A stretch of DNA of 64,000 nt from Parietichytrium sp. I65-24A (Eukaryota; Sar; Bigyra; Thraustochytrida; Thraustochytriidae), in contig BLSF01000021.1 in assembly GCA_012862575.1 (NCBI GenBank), forward strand, positions 496,001-560,000, given 5' to 3'. The notes beneath the pieces were generated by a model. The model searched no databases. It saw nothing but the letters and a program-made list of their open reading frames with translations, and was not told where the DNA came from. Positions within the stretch are counted from its first letter, which is position 1; each line of letters opens with the position of its first letter. The translations under genes and the position numbers were made by a program. Below are positions 29,122-39,858 of the stretch, in pieces.

Positions 29122-29864
29122 GGGAGAGAGCGCGGGTTCCAGAGATGACGGATGGACGGGCGGCGGGGCAAGGGCTTGCGGTTCCGCGGTTCCGGGGTTC
29201 TCCGGTTCTCCGGTTCTGCGCAACCCGTCTGCAAGCCCGCGCTTGTCCTGGTTCTTGGTTCTCCCTCGCGGGCGCTGCCGGCTGGGTTCCACTGCGCGGT
29301 CTTTCTCTCCTGCACAGTCTCTCTCTGTCTGTCTCTGTTGTGCTTTCTCTACTCACTGCTCCCTCGCCAGTGTTCCCGAAAAAAGTAATGCAAAGCAGTT
29401 ATGGGTAAGTTAGGGTAAAGTGTAATTGTGACGGTCAGTGTGGGAATTTGTGGGATGGGCGATGATGAGGTAGGTGCTGCTCCATGTGCTCGATGTGCAA
29501 GCTTTCCAAGTCACTGTTGGTGGCATTCGACAATTTGCTTCTCACATGTCATGCCTTGCGCTGCTTAGACAAAGACGAAGGAGATGACAGCGGCTGTGAG
29601 ATCAGATCAATTCGACGTGTATGCTCCAGTTTCGACGGCAGGAAAGGAAAAAGTAAATCTGACTTTTCAAATCAAAGAAAAAAAATACGCCTCGCAAGTC
29701 GTGATCAGGGCTCGCCTCAACGAACGCTCGACGAAAGCTAGCTAGGAAGAAAGGAGTGTATTGAAACGCTGCTTCAAAGTCTTATATATATATACAGGGC
29801 AGAGCGGGTTACAGGCATAGATAGCATGGACAGATCAGAGCAAAACGGCGGGGGGCGGGTTCCA
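29122..29864. other. Intergenic region, P-loop-like gene to RRP46
   Basis: Upstream sequence of the P-loop-like gene (GC-rich to about 29330, then mixed) and the 3' flank of RRP46, with a TATATATATATA run near 29782. No gene seen. Confidence 0.45.
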
Positions 29865-30602
29865 CTATGTATCCCGCATCGCGAGCCGCGACTTTGCAGC
29901 TTCTGCGAAACTGATTCGCAGGAATGACCGCGCCGCCGTGGCCCCATTCACGCACTTGTCCACCGCTGCAAAGAACGACTCGCGAGGCATCTTGCCAGTC
30001 GCCTTGCACGCGAGAACTTCCCCAGAGTCGCGCATCGTGCACACAAACACATTGCCACACACCTTCTTGGACCGCGTCTCGTCCAGCGTGGGGTCCAAGC
30101 ACAGAGAATAGTCCTTATCGAGCCTCACCAGGCAGCACGACGCGCTCGGCACGCCGAACATGCATATTCCCGCATCCAACATGGCGCCCGAGCACGCCAG
30201 CACCAGGCACGCAGGCAGCGATCCATTGTCGCTGACCACCTGCGCCGTCACGCGAATGCACTTGCGCGGGTACAGCTTGGCCTGCACCACCTGCGAGAAA
30301 ATTCCGCCCAGGAAACGCTCCATGGACAGATCGCGCTGCTGCGACTCCGCCGCGGGCCCATCCGCAGCCAACGCGTTCCCCATATGCGTCACGGTCACCT
30401 CCACTCTCGCGCGGTCCGCAAGCTCAAAACGCGCGGCGGTCTCCTCCACGGGGCCCACCACGGACGCCAGCACGATGGTGTCCGCGATCTCGAACCGGCA
30501 AGACCCATCTGACTTGGACAACAGTGAGCACTCCACGCGCAACGAACGCAGCTGGCCGTCCGACCGACCGTCCTCGCGCTCCTGCTGCTCCTGCTGCTGC
30601 AT
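29865..30602 (-). CDS. RRP46: Exosome complex component RRP46 (EXOSC5-like)
   Basis: An RNase PH-fold subunit of the nine-subunit exosome ring, used in RNA 3' processing and decay in nucleus and cytoplasm. It has 245 aa from the ATG at 30602 (the frame is open further upstream but only from a non-ATG codon). The fold is recognisable from RSLRVECSLLSKSDGSCRFE (the usual R...ECGLL..ADGSA pattern of RRP46), VLASVVGPVEE, the central SLPACLVLACSGAMLDAGI (normally NGSVLACALNAACLALLDAGI), LDPTLDE (normally DPT..E) and the final helix with VDKC. The catalytic residues of bacterial RNase PH are not expected in eukaryotic exosome subunits. The N-terminus has a Gln run. The CDS is GC-rich like its neighbour. 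Single exon. Confidence 0.88.
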   Translation of the reverse strand: MQQQEQQEREDGRSDGQLRSLRVECSLLSKSDGSCRFEIADTIVLASVVGPVEETAARFELADRARVEVTVTHMGNALAADGPAAESQQRDLSMERFLGGIFSQVVQAKLYPRKCIRVTAQVVSDNGSLPACLVLACSGAMLDAGICMFGVPSASCCLVRLDKDYSLCLDPTLDETRSKKVCGNVFVCTMRDSGEVLACKATGKMPRESFFAAVDKCVNGATAARSFLRISFAEAAKSRLAMRDT

Positions 30603-31404
30603 GCTTTGCCTTACTTTCCTTGCCTTGCCTTTACTTTCCCTTTCCCTTTCACTCTCGCCCTTGTTCACTTGCTTACTTGCTCAATTGCTCACTTGCTCTC
30701 CTTCGCCTTTCGCTGTTCACCTCTTTTTCCTCTTTTCTTCCCTTTCAATCTCTGTCAATCCCTGTCATTTCCCTTATTTTCCCTTTCTGTGGCTGTTGCG
30801 CGAGGGGCATTTGCGTTCCGCACAGATCGGGCTCCTAAAGATGAACGATAGCTAGCTAGCGATTGTAATAGTACTTATCATGGTTTGTAGAATTCCGCGC
30901 AGGGTATGGTTATGAAGGGATAACGTAGCTTAGCTGGTATAAGTCAAGTAGGAACTCCTTCTTAATCTCAAGCTTACCAGAGCTAGCTACTTTGCATTTA
31001 GAGGGTTGAAGATAGCTAGCTTGCTCTACCAGTGTAGGGGGTAATGAGTGCTACTGAGCTTACATCACTTTTGATTGCTTTCAGGAATGGTCTTTGGGCA
31101 TGTTGGGATTTTCTATTTTGGGTCATTTTGGGTATTTTGGGCTTTGAAACTGCACCCCCCTGCACACATCTGCTGGTGCTCATTGGTACTGAGTGACGCG
31201 ACAGCTCACGATCGAACTGTCCCTTTTCGATTTCTCCTTTCCGCTTTTGAACGTTCCTCTATCTCTCAGTCGCTCAGTCGATCTCTCGGCCGGACTGCGG
31301 CGTGGCCGAGTATTTAGACTGCGACTGACTCTGATCCGGATTCTGAACTGCAAACGAGGCGGTTTTTAATTGAACGAGTTGACTGTGAGCAGAGTGGCAG
31401 CAAA
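30603..31404. other. Divergent intergenic region, RRP46 to BAHD-type acyltransferase
   Basis: A pyrimidine-rich stretch (30600-30790, many CTTTCCCTT and CTTGCTCA units) precedes RRP46. AGCTAGCT palindromes occur near 30850, 30993 and 31014. A segment near 30927 matches a Pol III A box but no B box follows. Confidence 0.5.
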
Positions 31405-32886
31405 ATGCATTGGGCGGAGAGCGAGGATATTCTAGTCGCTGCTGACGAAAGTTCGCTGGCAGAGAGCGAGGACATCCAACGCGGGGACAGGCTCAGCGCG
31501 CTGGATAAGACGCTCTTGCAGCAGCATATTTGGGTCGCCTTCAGGTTCGATGAGGCCCTGGACCCGGAAACCATAAAGAAGGGCTTGGCCAAGACGCTGC
31601 TCAAGTTTCCGTGCTTTGCGGCTCGTGTGGATGCGTCGCAGGATGGGCTGAGGCCGCTGTTCAGACTAGATACAGGGAGCCAAGGCATGTACTTAGAGGT
31701 GAGAATTGAAGAGACTCGAGAGCGCTCTGAATTGCCTGGGGACCAGCACCCAATGAAAGCCTGGGAAGCAGCAGATTTGTTCCCGTCACAACCCTCTACT
31801 TTTGGATCCGATGATCGCCAGAGGCCTTTGTGCGTGGCCCGCTTATCTGTATTTCAGAAGGCTCAGATCAGTTATCTTAGTCTCTGCGTTAATCACAGCT
31901 TGGGCGACGGCCAAAACTATGTAGAATTCTTGCAAACATGGTCGTTTTATTGCCAGGGTCAGCCTCCTAACAACAGTGAAAAGGAACCGGTTAGACGTCC
32001 ATTCGGAAAGAGGCTGACGGAACCCATCACGTCGTACGATTCCCCAACAGAGTTACACAATGCATGGGGCGAACGAAGTCATGGTCCGAATCCTTACAGC
32101 AAAATTGCCTTCTTCAGCACTATCTTCAAGCTCTTGTGGTCGCTCAAGTCCAACACAGTTTCCGAGCTCCGCGTGGACGGCGACAAGCTCAAAGCTCTAA
32201 AGTTGTTGGTGGCGAAGCATCTTCCCAAGGAATGTGAATGGGTTTCTTCATACGAGGTTCTCTTCGCTGCTTTCCTGTACGCAAAGCACGCTTCTGCTCA
32301 GACGTCATACTTTGGGTGGCTCCCATGGGGCAAATCTGAATCTGAGCAAACTATTCACGCCGCTTGCAATGTGCGCGGGCGGGTGAGTCAGTATCCCAAG
32401 GACTATTGCGGAAATGCCGTTTTTGACGTTGAGTTGCCAATTGTGATCCCCTTCCCGAATGATCGCGACTGTTCAGTGGAACAGGAGGTAGCTTCGATTG
32501 CTGCTCAGATCCACACCAAACTTCGACGCGCGCTTGCAGACGAGAATACTCTCGTTTCCAAGAAGGACTGGCTTGAAGCGGCACGGAAGCATGGGTACTC
32601 TGGCCCTGTAGAGCTTTGGAACCCACTTTATGATTCGGTCCGCGATACGGGAGCATTCATCAACTCGTGGAAGCCCTACCCGTGGTTGGAGATTGATATG
32701 GGCGGGAAGTCGAGAGCAGTGTGTATGACTTCCAAGTTCGATGCAGTTATTCAAAACATGTGGGTTGAGATACCAAGAACGCAGTCAGGAGACTCGACCA
32801 TCTTCTTGTCACTCTCTTCATCGCATATGGACCGATTCTTGGCTTTCGCACAACAGAAAGGCCTCCCGTTCTCTCTGGTTCGCTAG
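31405..32886 (+). CDS. HXXXD (BAHD-type) acyltransferase family protein
   Basis: Transfers an acyl group from acyl-CoA to an alcohol or amine; the substrate cannot be told. A 493-aa single exon. The catalytic motif is NHSLGDGQ with His164 and Asp168 (HxxxDG), preceded by a hydrophobic strand (ISYLSLCVNHS) as in BAHD enzymes. The start of the fold (LSALDKTLLQQHIWVAFRF, then LKKGLAKTLLKFP-like text) matches the N-terminal condensation-like fold with S-x-x-D. The second BAHD motif DFGWG seems replaced by EIDMGGK (about residue 430), still carrying D/G residues. The last codons lie in a 48-bp tandem duplication, so the present C-terminus (PFSLVR) may be recent. No signal peptide seen. Confidence 0.75.
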   Translation: MHWAESEDILVAADESSLAESEDIQRGDRLSALDKTLLQQHIWVAFRFDEALDPETIKKGLAKTLLKFPCFAARVDASQDGLRPLFRLDTGSQGMYLEVRIEETRERSELPGDQHPMKAWEAADLFPSQPSTFGSDDRQRPLCVARLSVFQKAQISYLSLCVNHSLGDGQNYVEFLQTWSFYCQGQPPNNSEKEPVRRPFGKRLTEPITSYDSPTELHNAWGERSHGPNPYSKIAFFSTIFKLLWSLKSNTVSELRVDGDKLKALKLLVAKHLPKECEWVSSYEVLFAAFLYAKHASAQTSYFGWLPWGKSESEQTIHAACNVRGRVSQYPKDYCGNAVFDVELPIVIPFPNDRDCSVEQEVASIAAQIHTKLRRALADENTLVSKKDWLEAARKHGYSGPVELWNPLYDSVRDTGAFINSWKPYPWLEIDMGGKSRAVCMTSKFDAVIQNMWVEIPRTQSGDSTIFLSLSSSHMDRFLAFAQQKGLPFSLVR

Positions 32887-32962
32887 TTCGCTGAATGTTT
32901 GTCTGGACGTCTCGTGTTCTCTCTGGTTCGCTAGTTCGCTGAATGTTTGTCTGGACGTCTAC
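32868..32962. repeat. 48-bp tandem duplication over the stop codon of the acyltransferase
   Basis: GTTCTCTCTGGTTCGCTAG recurs with identical following sequence (TTCGCTGAATGTTTGTCTGG and on) at a distance of 48 bases. The first copy contains the stop TAG (32884-32886); the second copy is fully in the 3' UTR. The near identity implies a young duplication. Confidence 0.92.
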
Positions 32963-34351
32963 TTTCAATATAGAAGACGTTCAGCATTGGGTTGAAACGA
33001 ATTGTAATTTGACGTCGGTGGTGTGCACCGGAATACTTTCAGCCTCCAACTCGACTCTTCCTCAAAGATTACTGTCAGAACTGAAATTTTCTTCTCTTTC
33101 CCGTATGTTCATTGAATTGTGCTGCGATGTCTCTTCATTCCGGCCTTTAGGTTGACCAGGTATCAGCGAAAATGCATCGGAAAGTTTGAGCAAAAAGAGT
33201 TTCACTGAATGGTTTTCGATTTTCGAACCTGAGTGGTGATGGGCGAGCAAAACCTGAGCGAGGGTGTTTATTTTGGCATAGAGCACGCCGCGTGGAGCAC
33301 CTGAGAGCCACGGAACCGGTGGCAGCACAAGACACCGCACCATACTTACTCCGACACCGTTCTCGACTCCTCGAAAATTGCATCAGTTGCATCGAAATTT
33401 GCAGCGATTGCCAGCGCCCTACCAGGCGCTAGAAAGGACCCATCATGTAATGGAGGTGTACCCATTTCTTGCCCACCCCTTTTCCATATTGGTCAGCGGA
33501 AGTGCCGCCACCAAGCGATCACGACAGCGGTGGCATCACCACGTGTATAGACCTAAGGTGTTGACAATGAGTCAGTTTTGGGTTGTTTTCAACGTTGACC
33601 AAACTGTGAAACCAACCCAAACCAGCAGCCAGCCAGGTGCTCGCCCATTCTTAGCCAGCTCTTAGTCGATGCGGTCGAAATGCGGGATGATGCGTGGTGC
33701 ACATTGATGATGTGCTTACGGGTTTCACACTTTCGCCGTATTGGCTAGCTACGTTTGCTAACAGCTTGCGATGAAACACTGTGACAAATACCACCACGTT
33801 ATGAGTCGCTGCTAAGTGGAGTGGTTTACGCCTTCTTAGGGCATGGTCCTAGCTGGGTAGTCCAGGTCTTCCAGGTCGCGACTACCTGTCAGATAAGGAA
33901 AACACTGGGCTTCCGGCTCATGCATGTCCAAATCCTTGCTATGAATACGCTGAGTCCTACTCCCTTGCTAAAAGAACAGAGTACTGGCGAAGCGATCGTA
34001 TCGCATCGTATGTGTTTTGGATAAGTGTGAGCTACTATGAGCTACTCGAGGCACAGCCAAGCGTGCTGTACTAACACTACTATTGCACAGCTAACGCCAA
34101 GATATTCTCGTTAGAGTCCTGAAGAAGCCACCCTACCCAAAGCATTAGCACCCGCACCTATCCACCTGTACCAAGTTCCTAATCCCGCTAACACCTGCTC
34201 AGCGAAGACCTCGAGGATCCACCCACCCTAGCGCTCATCACAGTATCGCGTAGCCGAGACCGCCTCAGTAGCAGGTGCTACCTCGAATGTTCAGTCGTTA
34301 CAGCGACCGTGTCCTATCAACTCCTACGACGTCCCGTGAGAGAGGAGAGAA

Positions 34352-34383
<32 letters not shown>

Positions 34384-34573
34384 GAAGAAAGGAAGGATCA
34401 GAAAAAGCAAGAAGAAAGGAGAGAAAGAAAGGAAAGCGCGCTCGTTCTCCTGAGTCTCTCACATTGCACATCGCACATCGCACATTGCACATCGCACATT
34501 TGCAGGAGCTAGGAGCCAGGAGCCAGCGCGGGGACAGTGCGAGTTGGGAGAGGAGTAAGCAGGAGTGAGCAAG
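32963..34573. other. 1.6-kb intergenic region with simple repeats
   Basis: No gene seen. It ends in a GAAA tetranucleotide run (34344-34396) and a CACATTGCACATCG repeat (34456-34500), both in the presumptive promoter of the acyl-CoA synthetase. CTAGCTA-type palindromes occur near 33746. Confidence 0.5.
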
Positions 34574-36893
34574 ATGGCTGAGGAGGGAGGCGTGCGTGAG
34601 GCGCCCGAGTCCGTGCGTTCGTACGAGCCAGCGGACTGGGAGAGGGCTGTGAGCGCAGCGGAGGTCGGGCGCGCGGAGACGGGTCTGGGCAAGGCTCTGA
34701 AGGGGCTGCTGGTGTCGCCCGAGCTGGACGGCGGGGTGGCCAAGTTCAAGATGGGGTACGACAGCGGTGAGGGGGTGTACAGGAGCGTGAAGGCCAAGGA
34801 CGGAGTGTTCACGACGCCCGGCGAAGGACTGGACACCTTGGGCGCGATCTGGAGGAACGCGACGAAAAAGTTCGCCAAGGAGAAGTGCCTCGGATGGCGC
34901 GACATCACGTCCATGACCAAGAAGGGCAACTTTGAAAAGTACGTGCTGTCTGCGTACAACTGGATGACGTTCGAGGAGGCCTACGCCAAGTCGTCCGCGT
35001 TTGGCCGCGGTCTCGCGGAGCTGAAATGCATCGAGCCCGGGGAGATGATCAACTTTTTCGCGGAGACCAAGGCCGAGTGGCAGCTCGCGTCACAGGGCTG
35101 CTACGAGTACGGGTACGTGGTCGCCACCACCTACGCCAACCTCGGTGCCGAAGCAGTCGCGTACGGCATCAAAAAGACCAACAGCAAGGTTGTCTTTACC
35201 GACGCCGACCTCATCAGCACCATCGTCAAGGTTCTGCCTGACTGCCCTTCCGTGGAGCACGTCATCTTCATCAGCGACAACCGCCCTCAGAGCCACGAGG
35301 CCTGCCACAAGGACGACGACCTTCGCGCCAAGATCACCGAGGCGTCCAGCAAGGTGCAAGCGCACACCTTTGACGACATCGTCAAGCTCGGCATGGACAA
35401 GGAATTGGAACCCCCTACGATCGACCCGAACTCCACCGCCATGATCATGTTCACGTCCGGTTCCACCGGCAATCCAAAGGGCGTCGTCATCACGCACAAG
35501 AACGTGGTGTCCACCATCGCTGGAGCTGGTGATATCATTCCTTCCATCGGAGTTGGCGAGTTCTACTTGGCGTATCTGCCCCTTGCTCACATCCTCGAGG
35601 TGTGCGCGGAAGGTACGTTGCTCGCTGGCGGTGCTGCGCTTGGGTACGGTTCTCCGAAAACCATCACCGACACCTCGGTGTGCGTGGACAAGTCCTGCAA
35701 GGGAGACGCTAGCGAGCTCCGCCCAACTCTGATGGCTGCGGTGCCAATGATCATGGATAAGATTCGCGCCGGTGTTAACGCAAAGGTAAAAGAGGCTGGC
35801 GGAGTGACCAAGAAGCTCTTCGACATGGCCTTCAGCGCCAAGGCCACAGCTCTAAAAAATGGTTGCGATTCTCCTTTCTGGAATAAACTTTTGTTCGACA
35901 AGTTGCGCGCCAAGTTGCTCGGTGGCCGGGTCCGCTACATGCTGTGCGGAGGTGGGCCGCTCTCTGCTGAGACTCAGGAGTTCATGAATGTCGTATTTTG
36001 CTGCCCAGTGGGCCAAGGATACGGCTTGACCGAGACCGTTGGTGTTGCCACAACCGTCTGGCCTAATGATCGCACCTTTAACCGTGTCGGCGCGCCAATC
36101 CCGTCCATGCTTGTCAAGCTCGTGGACTGGGACGAAGGCGGCTACTTTGCAGATCCTAAGAAAGCCCCGAAGGAGAAGAATGTTACAAACCCTCAAGGAG
36201 AAATTCTCCTCGGGGGCCCACAGATCACCATGGGATACTACGATGAGCCGGAGAAGACGGAGGAGGCCTTTTTCGAAGAGAATGGCATTCGCTGGATGCG
36301 AACTGGAGATATTGGAGAGATTCACCCGGACGGAGTTGTTCAGATCATTGATCGCAAGAAGGATCTTGTGTAAGTTTGCCTTTTTTGCAACTATTATTTC
36401 CCTCCCTCCATCCAAACGCGGGTCGTCATTGTCTTGATCTGCAAGCCCTTTTTTTTTGTTCCTTGGTGTTTTGCAATGTTTGTGACCGACCGTACCTCGG
36501 ACAACTGACTAATTCATTTTCTTCTTCGTGAATGTCTGCAGCAAGCTGTCCCATGGAGAGTATGTGAGCCTCGGAAAACTCGAGCCAATGCTCCGCGACA
36601 GCAAGTATGTGGAGAACGGCATGGTGTACGGAGATTCTTCTCAGTCGTACTGCGTTGCTCTTGTGACCACCCCTGGTAACACCAAAGAAGTTGACGAGAA
36701 GACCATCCTTGAAGACGTCTCAAGAATTATGAAGAAGGAAGGCTGTGCCAAATTCGAGATCCCGAAGAAGATCCACATTTGCGATGAAGAATGGGGCCCG
36801 CACAACGACCTCTGCACCGCTGCACTCAAGCTCAAGAGGCAGAACTTGCTGAAGCACTACAAGAAGGAACTCGAGGAGCTCTACAAGGACTAA
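34574..36893 (+). CDS. Long-chain acyl-CoA synthetase
   Basis: Activates long-chain fatty acids to acyl-CoA using ATP, for lipid synthesis or beta-oxidation. Two exons, 34574-36369 and 36542-36893, with a 172-base GTAAGT...CAG intron that splits the conserved DRKKDLVKLSHGEYVSL; the product is 715 aa, normal for eukaryotic ACSL/FAA enzymes. Motifs: P-loop MFTSGSTGNPKGVVITHKN (about 292-310), YLPLAHILEV, QGYGLTETVGVAT, and MRTGDIGEIHPDGVVQIIDR. A central Lys-rich insertion is typical. There is no N-terminal helix or clear peroxisomal tripeptide (the end is LYKD), so the location is open. It was started at the ATG at 34574 since the preceding frame has no other ATG. Confidence 0.93.
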
Positions 36894-37430
36894 AGAACTT
36901 GAGCATCCCAATCGCTCTTTGTGGAGATCCACTTTTAGGACTCATAACTCCTTGGTGCGATCGCCGTTCATTTTGATCCAACATAGAAGGTGCCAGGGAC
37001 ATGTGTGGTCATGGAAAGAGGAGAATTCGATTCTCTCATCTCATCGAGAAAGGGACCAATAGATAAGACTATTCCATTTTACAGTTAATCAAGAAAATAC
37101 CCCCTTTTCCTCACACGCTTGAAACAGTTGCACAGATGTTGCTATTTTGCCGTGGACGCCAGTGCCGAGGCCAACCCCAAGCGCGAGCGCGAGCGCGTGG
37201 CATGTAGGACTTTCATATCATTTATGAGGGAGCTACTGCATGGCGCAAGCGCAAAAGCCTGTCAAACCAAACAGCATTAGCAGTACAGTCCAATTCTCTC
37301 GGCTAAGAAACGGTCCATCGACTCAAGCTAATCGGAACTTGTATATGTGCCTGCATGGCCGCATGAATAATGGATGACAGGGAAAAGATGACATTCGAAA
37401 ATCTAGTATATACATTTACAGCTCAATCGA
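36894..37430. other. Intergenic region between convergent genes
   Basis: 3' flanks of the acyl-CoA synthetase and the nuclear protein gene. A short GCGCGAGCGC repeat sits at about 37180. Nothing else supported. Confidence 0.45.
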
Positions 37431-39023
37431 TCACACCCTCTTCATTTTCTCAAAATTTTGGGCACTACAATCGAAATGAGGCATGGACATTACAAAATAA
37501 TCCACCAGCTGGCCTTTTTCCATGGTGGTGATTCTCCCTTTCCGATCAGGTGGTTCAACACTAGTTGGCGTGAAAGCATTCACCCACTTGTGCTTTGCAA
37601 TTTCCGCCTCATCTTCCGAAGAGTAGGCGCCCAGAATACAAAGTGCGTCATTCCATGCTTCGTCAAGGGGGACTGTCGCGTTGCGCGCTGGCCCATAATG
37701 CTTGGCTTTCAGCACGGCGTAGTATCTCGCTTTGGGTTTTCCAGTACTCGAGACGTCACATTTGAAGATAGGATCGGTGTCCCAAAACTCCTCCCAGCTG
37801 GGGCTGACTTGGTCGTTCCTCGCATCTCTCCTATCACTCTCATCGCTCAAGAGCAACTTCGTTTCTTTGGCTGTGGGTGCCTTCGCTTTGCCCTTGTTAG
37901 AAGAACCCGAAATGATCACAGCTTCACCCTCGCTGTCTTGAATTTCTTCTTCATCTTGCGTCTCATCTCTTGCCGGATTTGTTGTCAGTGAGGTCTGCGT
38001 GTCGCGCTGAGTACTCTCGGAATCATCACCAGTCTTTTTCGGTGATATTGGATCTAGAAGGGAGGACAAGGACTTGTTTTTTCCTAACTGTGAGGTCGAC
38101 ATCATGTCCGTCGGCGAGGGATCACTTTTTCGAGACCCATTCAACAACAGACCATCGTCACTAAGGTGGCGCTCTTTTTTATGTTTCCCCGCACTGCCCA
38201 CCGACTCCACATCGCTTTCAATCGTCTCATATGTGGGCTCCGATTCCTCAGGCTTAGTGCGTTCGCAATCGTTAGTTGCTCTCTTTTGCTTCTTGGCTTC
38301 CACTTTTTTTGAGTCAGGAGATTGGAAAGATGCGTCAGCCTTTCTCTTTGCGAAAGTTCTCTTTTGCGTCTCGCTGTCGGGGCTGCTTAGGTCGGACCCG
38401 AAATCAAACGTCTTAATAGCTGGAACATCATGAATCGCCCTCACGTCATTGTCTGTCTCGTCTTGCAATAGAAGCTGATGTTCTTGAGATTTGTGCGAGG
38501 TCATACTTCTTCTCATCCTTTTTCTTTGCTGTCGCGTCAAGCACTCGTCCTTGCTGGCTGAAAATCTTAAAAAAGAAGACTCAGCCCCACTTAATGGAGT
38601 TCCATTGTGCTTGACTGGCTTTGTCTGCAGCAGAGTCAGAGAGTCTCCGCTGCTGCTAGAAGAGCTCCCCCTGTGAAGAGATTTTTCAAGTATCTCAGGG
38701 CAGTGTTTATTAAGAGCGCTGAAGATATCTTCTCGGTTGAAAAAATCTAGCTTGTCGATTCCATCTAGGTTTTGGTCAGTTTCTCCTGGAGAGCTGTTCA
38801 GGGTTTTCAGAACTTGACTTAACTTGGACACCATCTTGACCTCATTGAACACCGATGTCCTCCATTGTGCGTACCCAGTATTCGGCATATCCTTCAACAA
38901 CTTGAGAAGCTTCATGTCCTCGCCCCCATCTTCCTCATCCTCGTTCTCATCCACGTCAATGACTTTCGGTGGCTTCTTCTCTAACGATCGACGCATCACC
39001 CCATTGATATTAAAAAAATGCAT
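37431..39023 (-). CDS. Disordered nuclear-type protein with C-terminal RNase H1 HBD-like module
   Basis: A 530-aa single exon from the ATG at 39023 (a second ATG at 38996 is equally possible). Most of it is acidic/Ser-rich or Lys-rich, with several basic patches such as QQRKRMRRS and KKVEAKKQKR that could be nuclear localisation signals. The C-terminal 100 residues are different: ARYYAVLKAKHYGPARN followed by LDEAWNDA, LGAYSSEDEAEIAKHKW. This order (YYAV...G...W.....V.G..S.EEA..) resembles the small hybrid-binding (viroplasmin-like) domain found at the N-terminus of RNase H1, which binds RNA:DNA hybrids. No nuclease domain follows. The function is not known. The likeness is by eye and moderate. 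Confidence 0.6.
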   Translation of the reverse strand: MHFFNINGVMRRSLEKKPPKVIDVDENEDEEDGGEDMKLLKLLKDMPNTGYAQWRTSVFNEVKMVSKLSQVLKTLNSSPGETDQNLDGIDKLDFFNREDIFSALNKHCPEILEKSLHRGSSSSSSGDSLTLLQTKPVKHNGTPLSGAESSFLRFSASKDECLTRQQRKRMRRSMTSHKSQEHQLLLQDETDNDVRAIHDVPAIKTFDFGSDLSSPDSETQKRTFAKRKADASFQSPDSKKVEAKKQKRATNDCERTKPEESEPTYETIESDVESVGSAGKHKKERHLSDDGLLLNGSRKSDPSPTDMMSTSQLGKNKSLSSLLDPISPKKTGDDSESTQRDTQTSLTTNPARDETQDEEEIQDSEGEAVIISGSSNKGKAKAPTAKETKLLLSDESDRRDARNDQVSPSWEEFWDTDPIFKCDVSSTGKPKARYYAVLKAKHYGPARNATVPLDEAWNDALCILGAYSSEDEAEIAKHKWVNAFTPTSVEPPDRKGRITTMEKGQLVDYFVMSMPHFDCSAQNFEKMKRV

Positions 39024-39167
39024 CGATCGAAAACCCAGCGACGACCAAAGTGGGACCACCGCTGCAAAGACTTCCGCTTGGGCAGCAATCGCCAAGCCAC
39101 CGCAACCACAACCGCAATTGCAGCCGCAAGCACAAATTCAGACGCAACCACAACCACAACCGCAACC

Positions 39168-39857
39168 GCAACCGCAAACGCAAACGCAAACGCAACCAAC
39201 CACGCTTCACCAAGCCCAGACACGCAAGCAGCGCTCGGTCTCCTGCACACGCAATTCACCCACGCCAAGCCCTCAGCTCTAACCATGAGCCCGGGCGTAT
39301 CAACCCACGACCGGACGAGGGCCACCCGGAGGAGTGATCAGGGCGAACACGCGACTTTGGCAACAGGCGAGAGGAGCAACGCATGGAAGGAGCAAAGGAG
39401 GGCGAGCCTTTTTGAGGTTGGCGAGCGAGTTTCTATTCTTTCCATTCATTACATAAAACCTACTCTGCCATACCCTGGCGGTAGCGCCAGCCTACTCTCA
39501 ACGCGCTGCCATGGGGACGGGCTTCTGGTATTGAGTACTGAGCACTATAGTCTAGAGGCAGGATGGCAGTCCGCGATGCGATGGACTGGTTCAAGATCGT
39601 TCAAGGTTTGGAAAGGTTTGGAAACGAAGAATGCAATTGTTTGGCGCTATTCTGGATTGTTGTTTTATCATTATCAAGGGCGAAGTTTGCGCTGACGGGG
39701 TGAGATGAATTTGAATGTGAATGTGAATGCGGATCGCATCGTATCACATCCGAGTCGTATCTGTATCATGTCGCATCGCATCGCATCGCCGCGAGGCTAG
39801 CTTTCTTTCTGGGCTGCGAGCGCAAGAGGGGCTGTTGCTTTGAGAAAAGAGTGCCAC
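39168..39857. repeat. Direct repeat copy A (about 690 bp), left of an N
   Basis: Runs from the CGCAAACGCAA-rich stretch to GAGTGCCAC just before the N at 39858. It matches copy B almost base for base but contains some 35 extra bases around 39562-39598 and several single differences. No gene is supported in it; its open frames are due to the hexamer repeat CGCAAC. Confidence 0.95.
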
Positions 39858-39858
39858 N
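39858..39858. other. Undetermined base (N) at the repeat junction
   Basis: A single N lies exactly between the two repeat copies, where GAGTGCCAC meets GCAAACGCAA. This is what an assembler leaves when two contig ends or haplotypes are joined. Confidence 0.9.

Noticed and set aside
27866-29413. 515-aa plus-strand ORF, Ser/Arg/Pro-rich
   Set aside because: It is antisense to the spliced P-loop-like gene, and its open frame is explained by GC-rich sequence and repeats. The minus strand has matching splice sites and ordered helical content.
30918-31000. tRNA-like TAGCTTAGCTGG (A-box match)
   Set aside because: No B box (GGTTCGANTCC) and no cloverleaf can be formed downstream.
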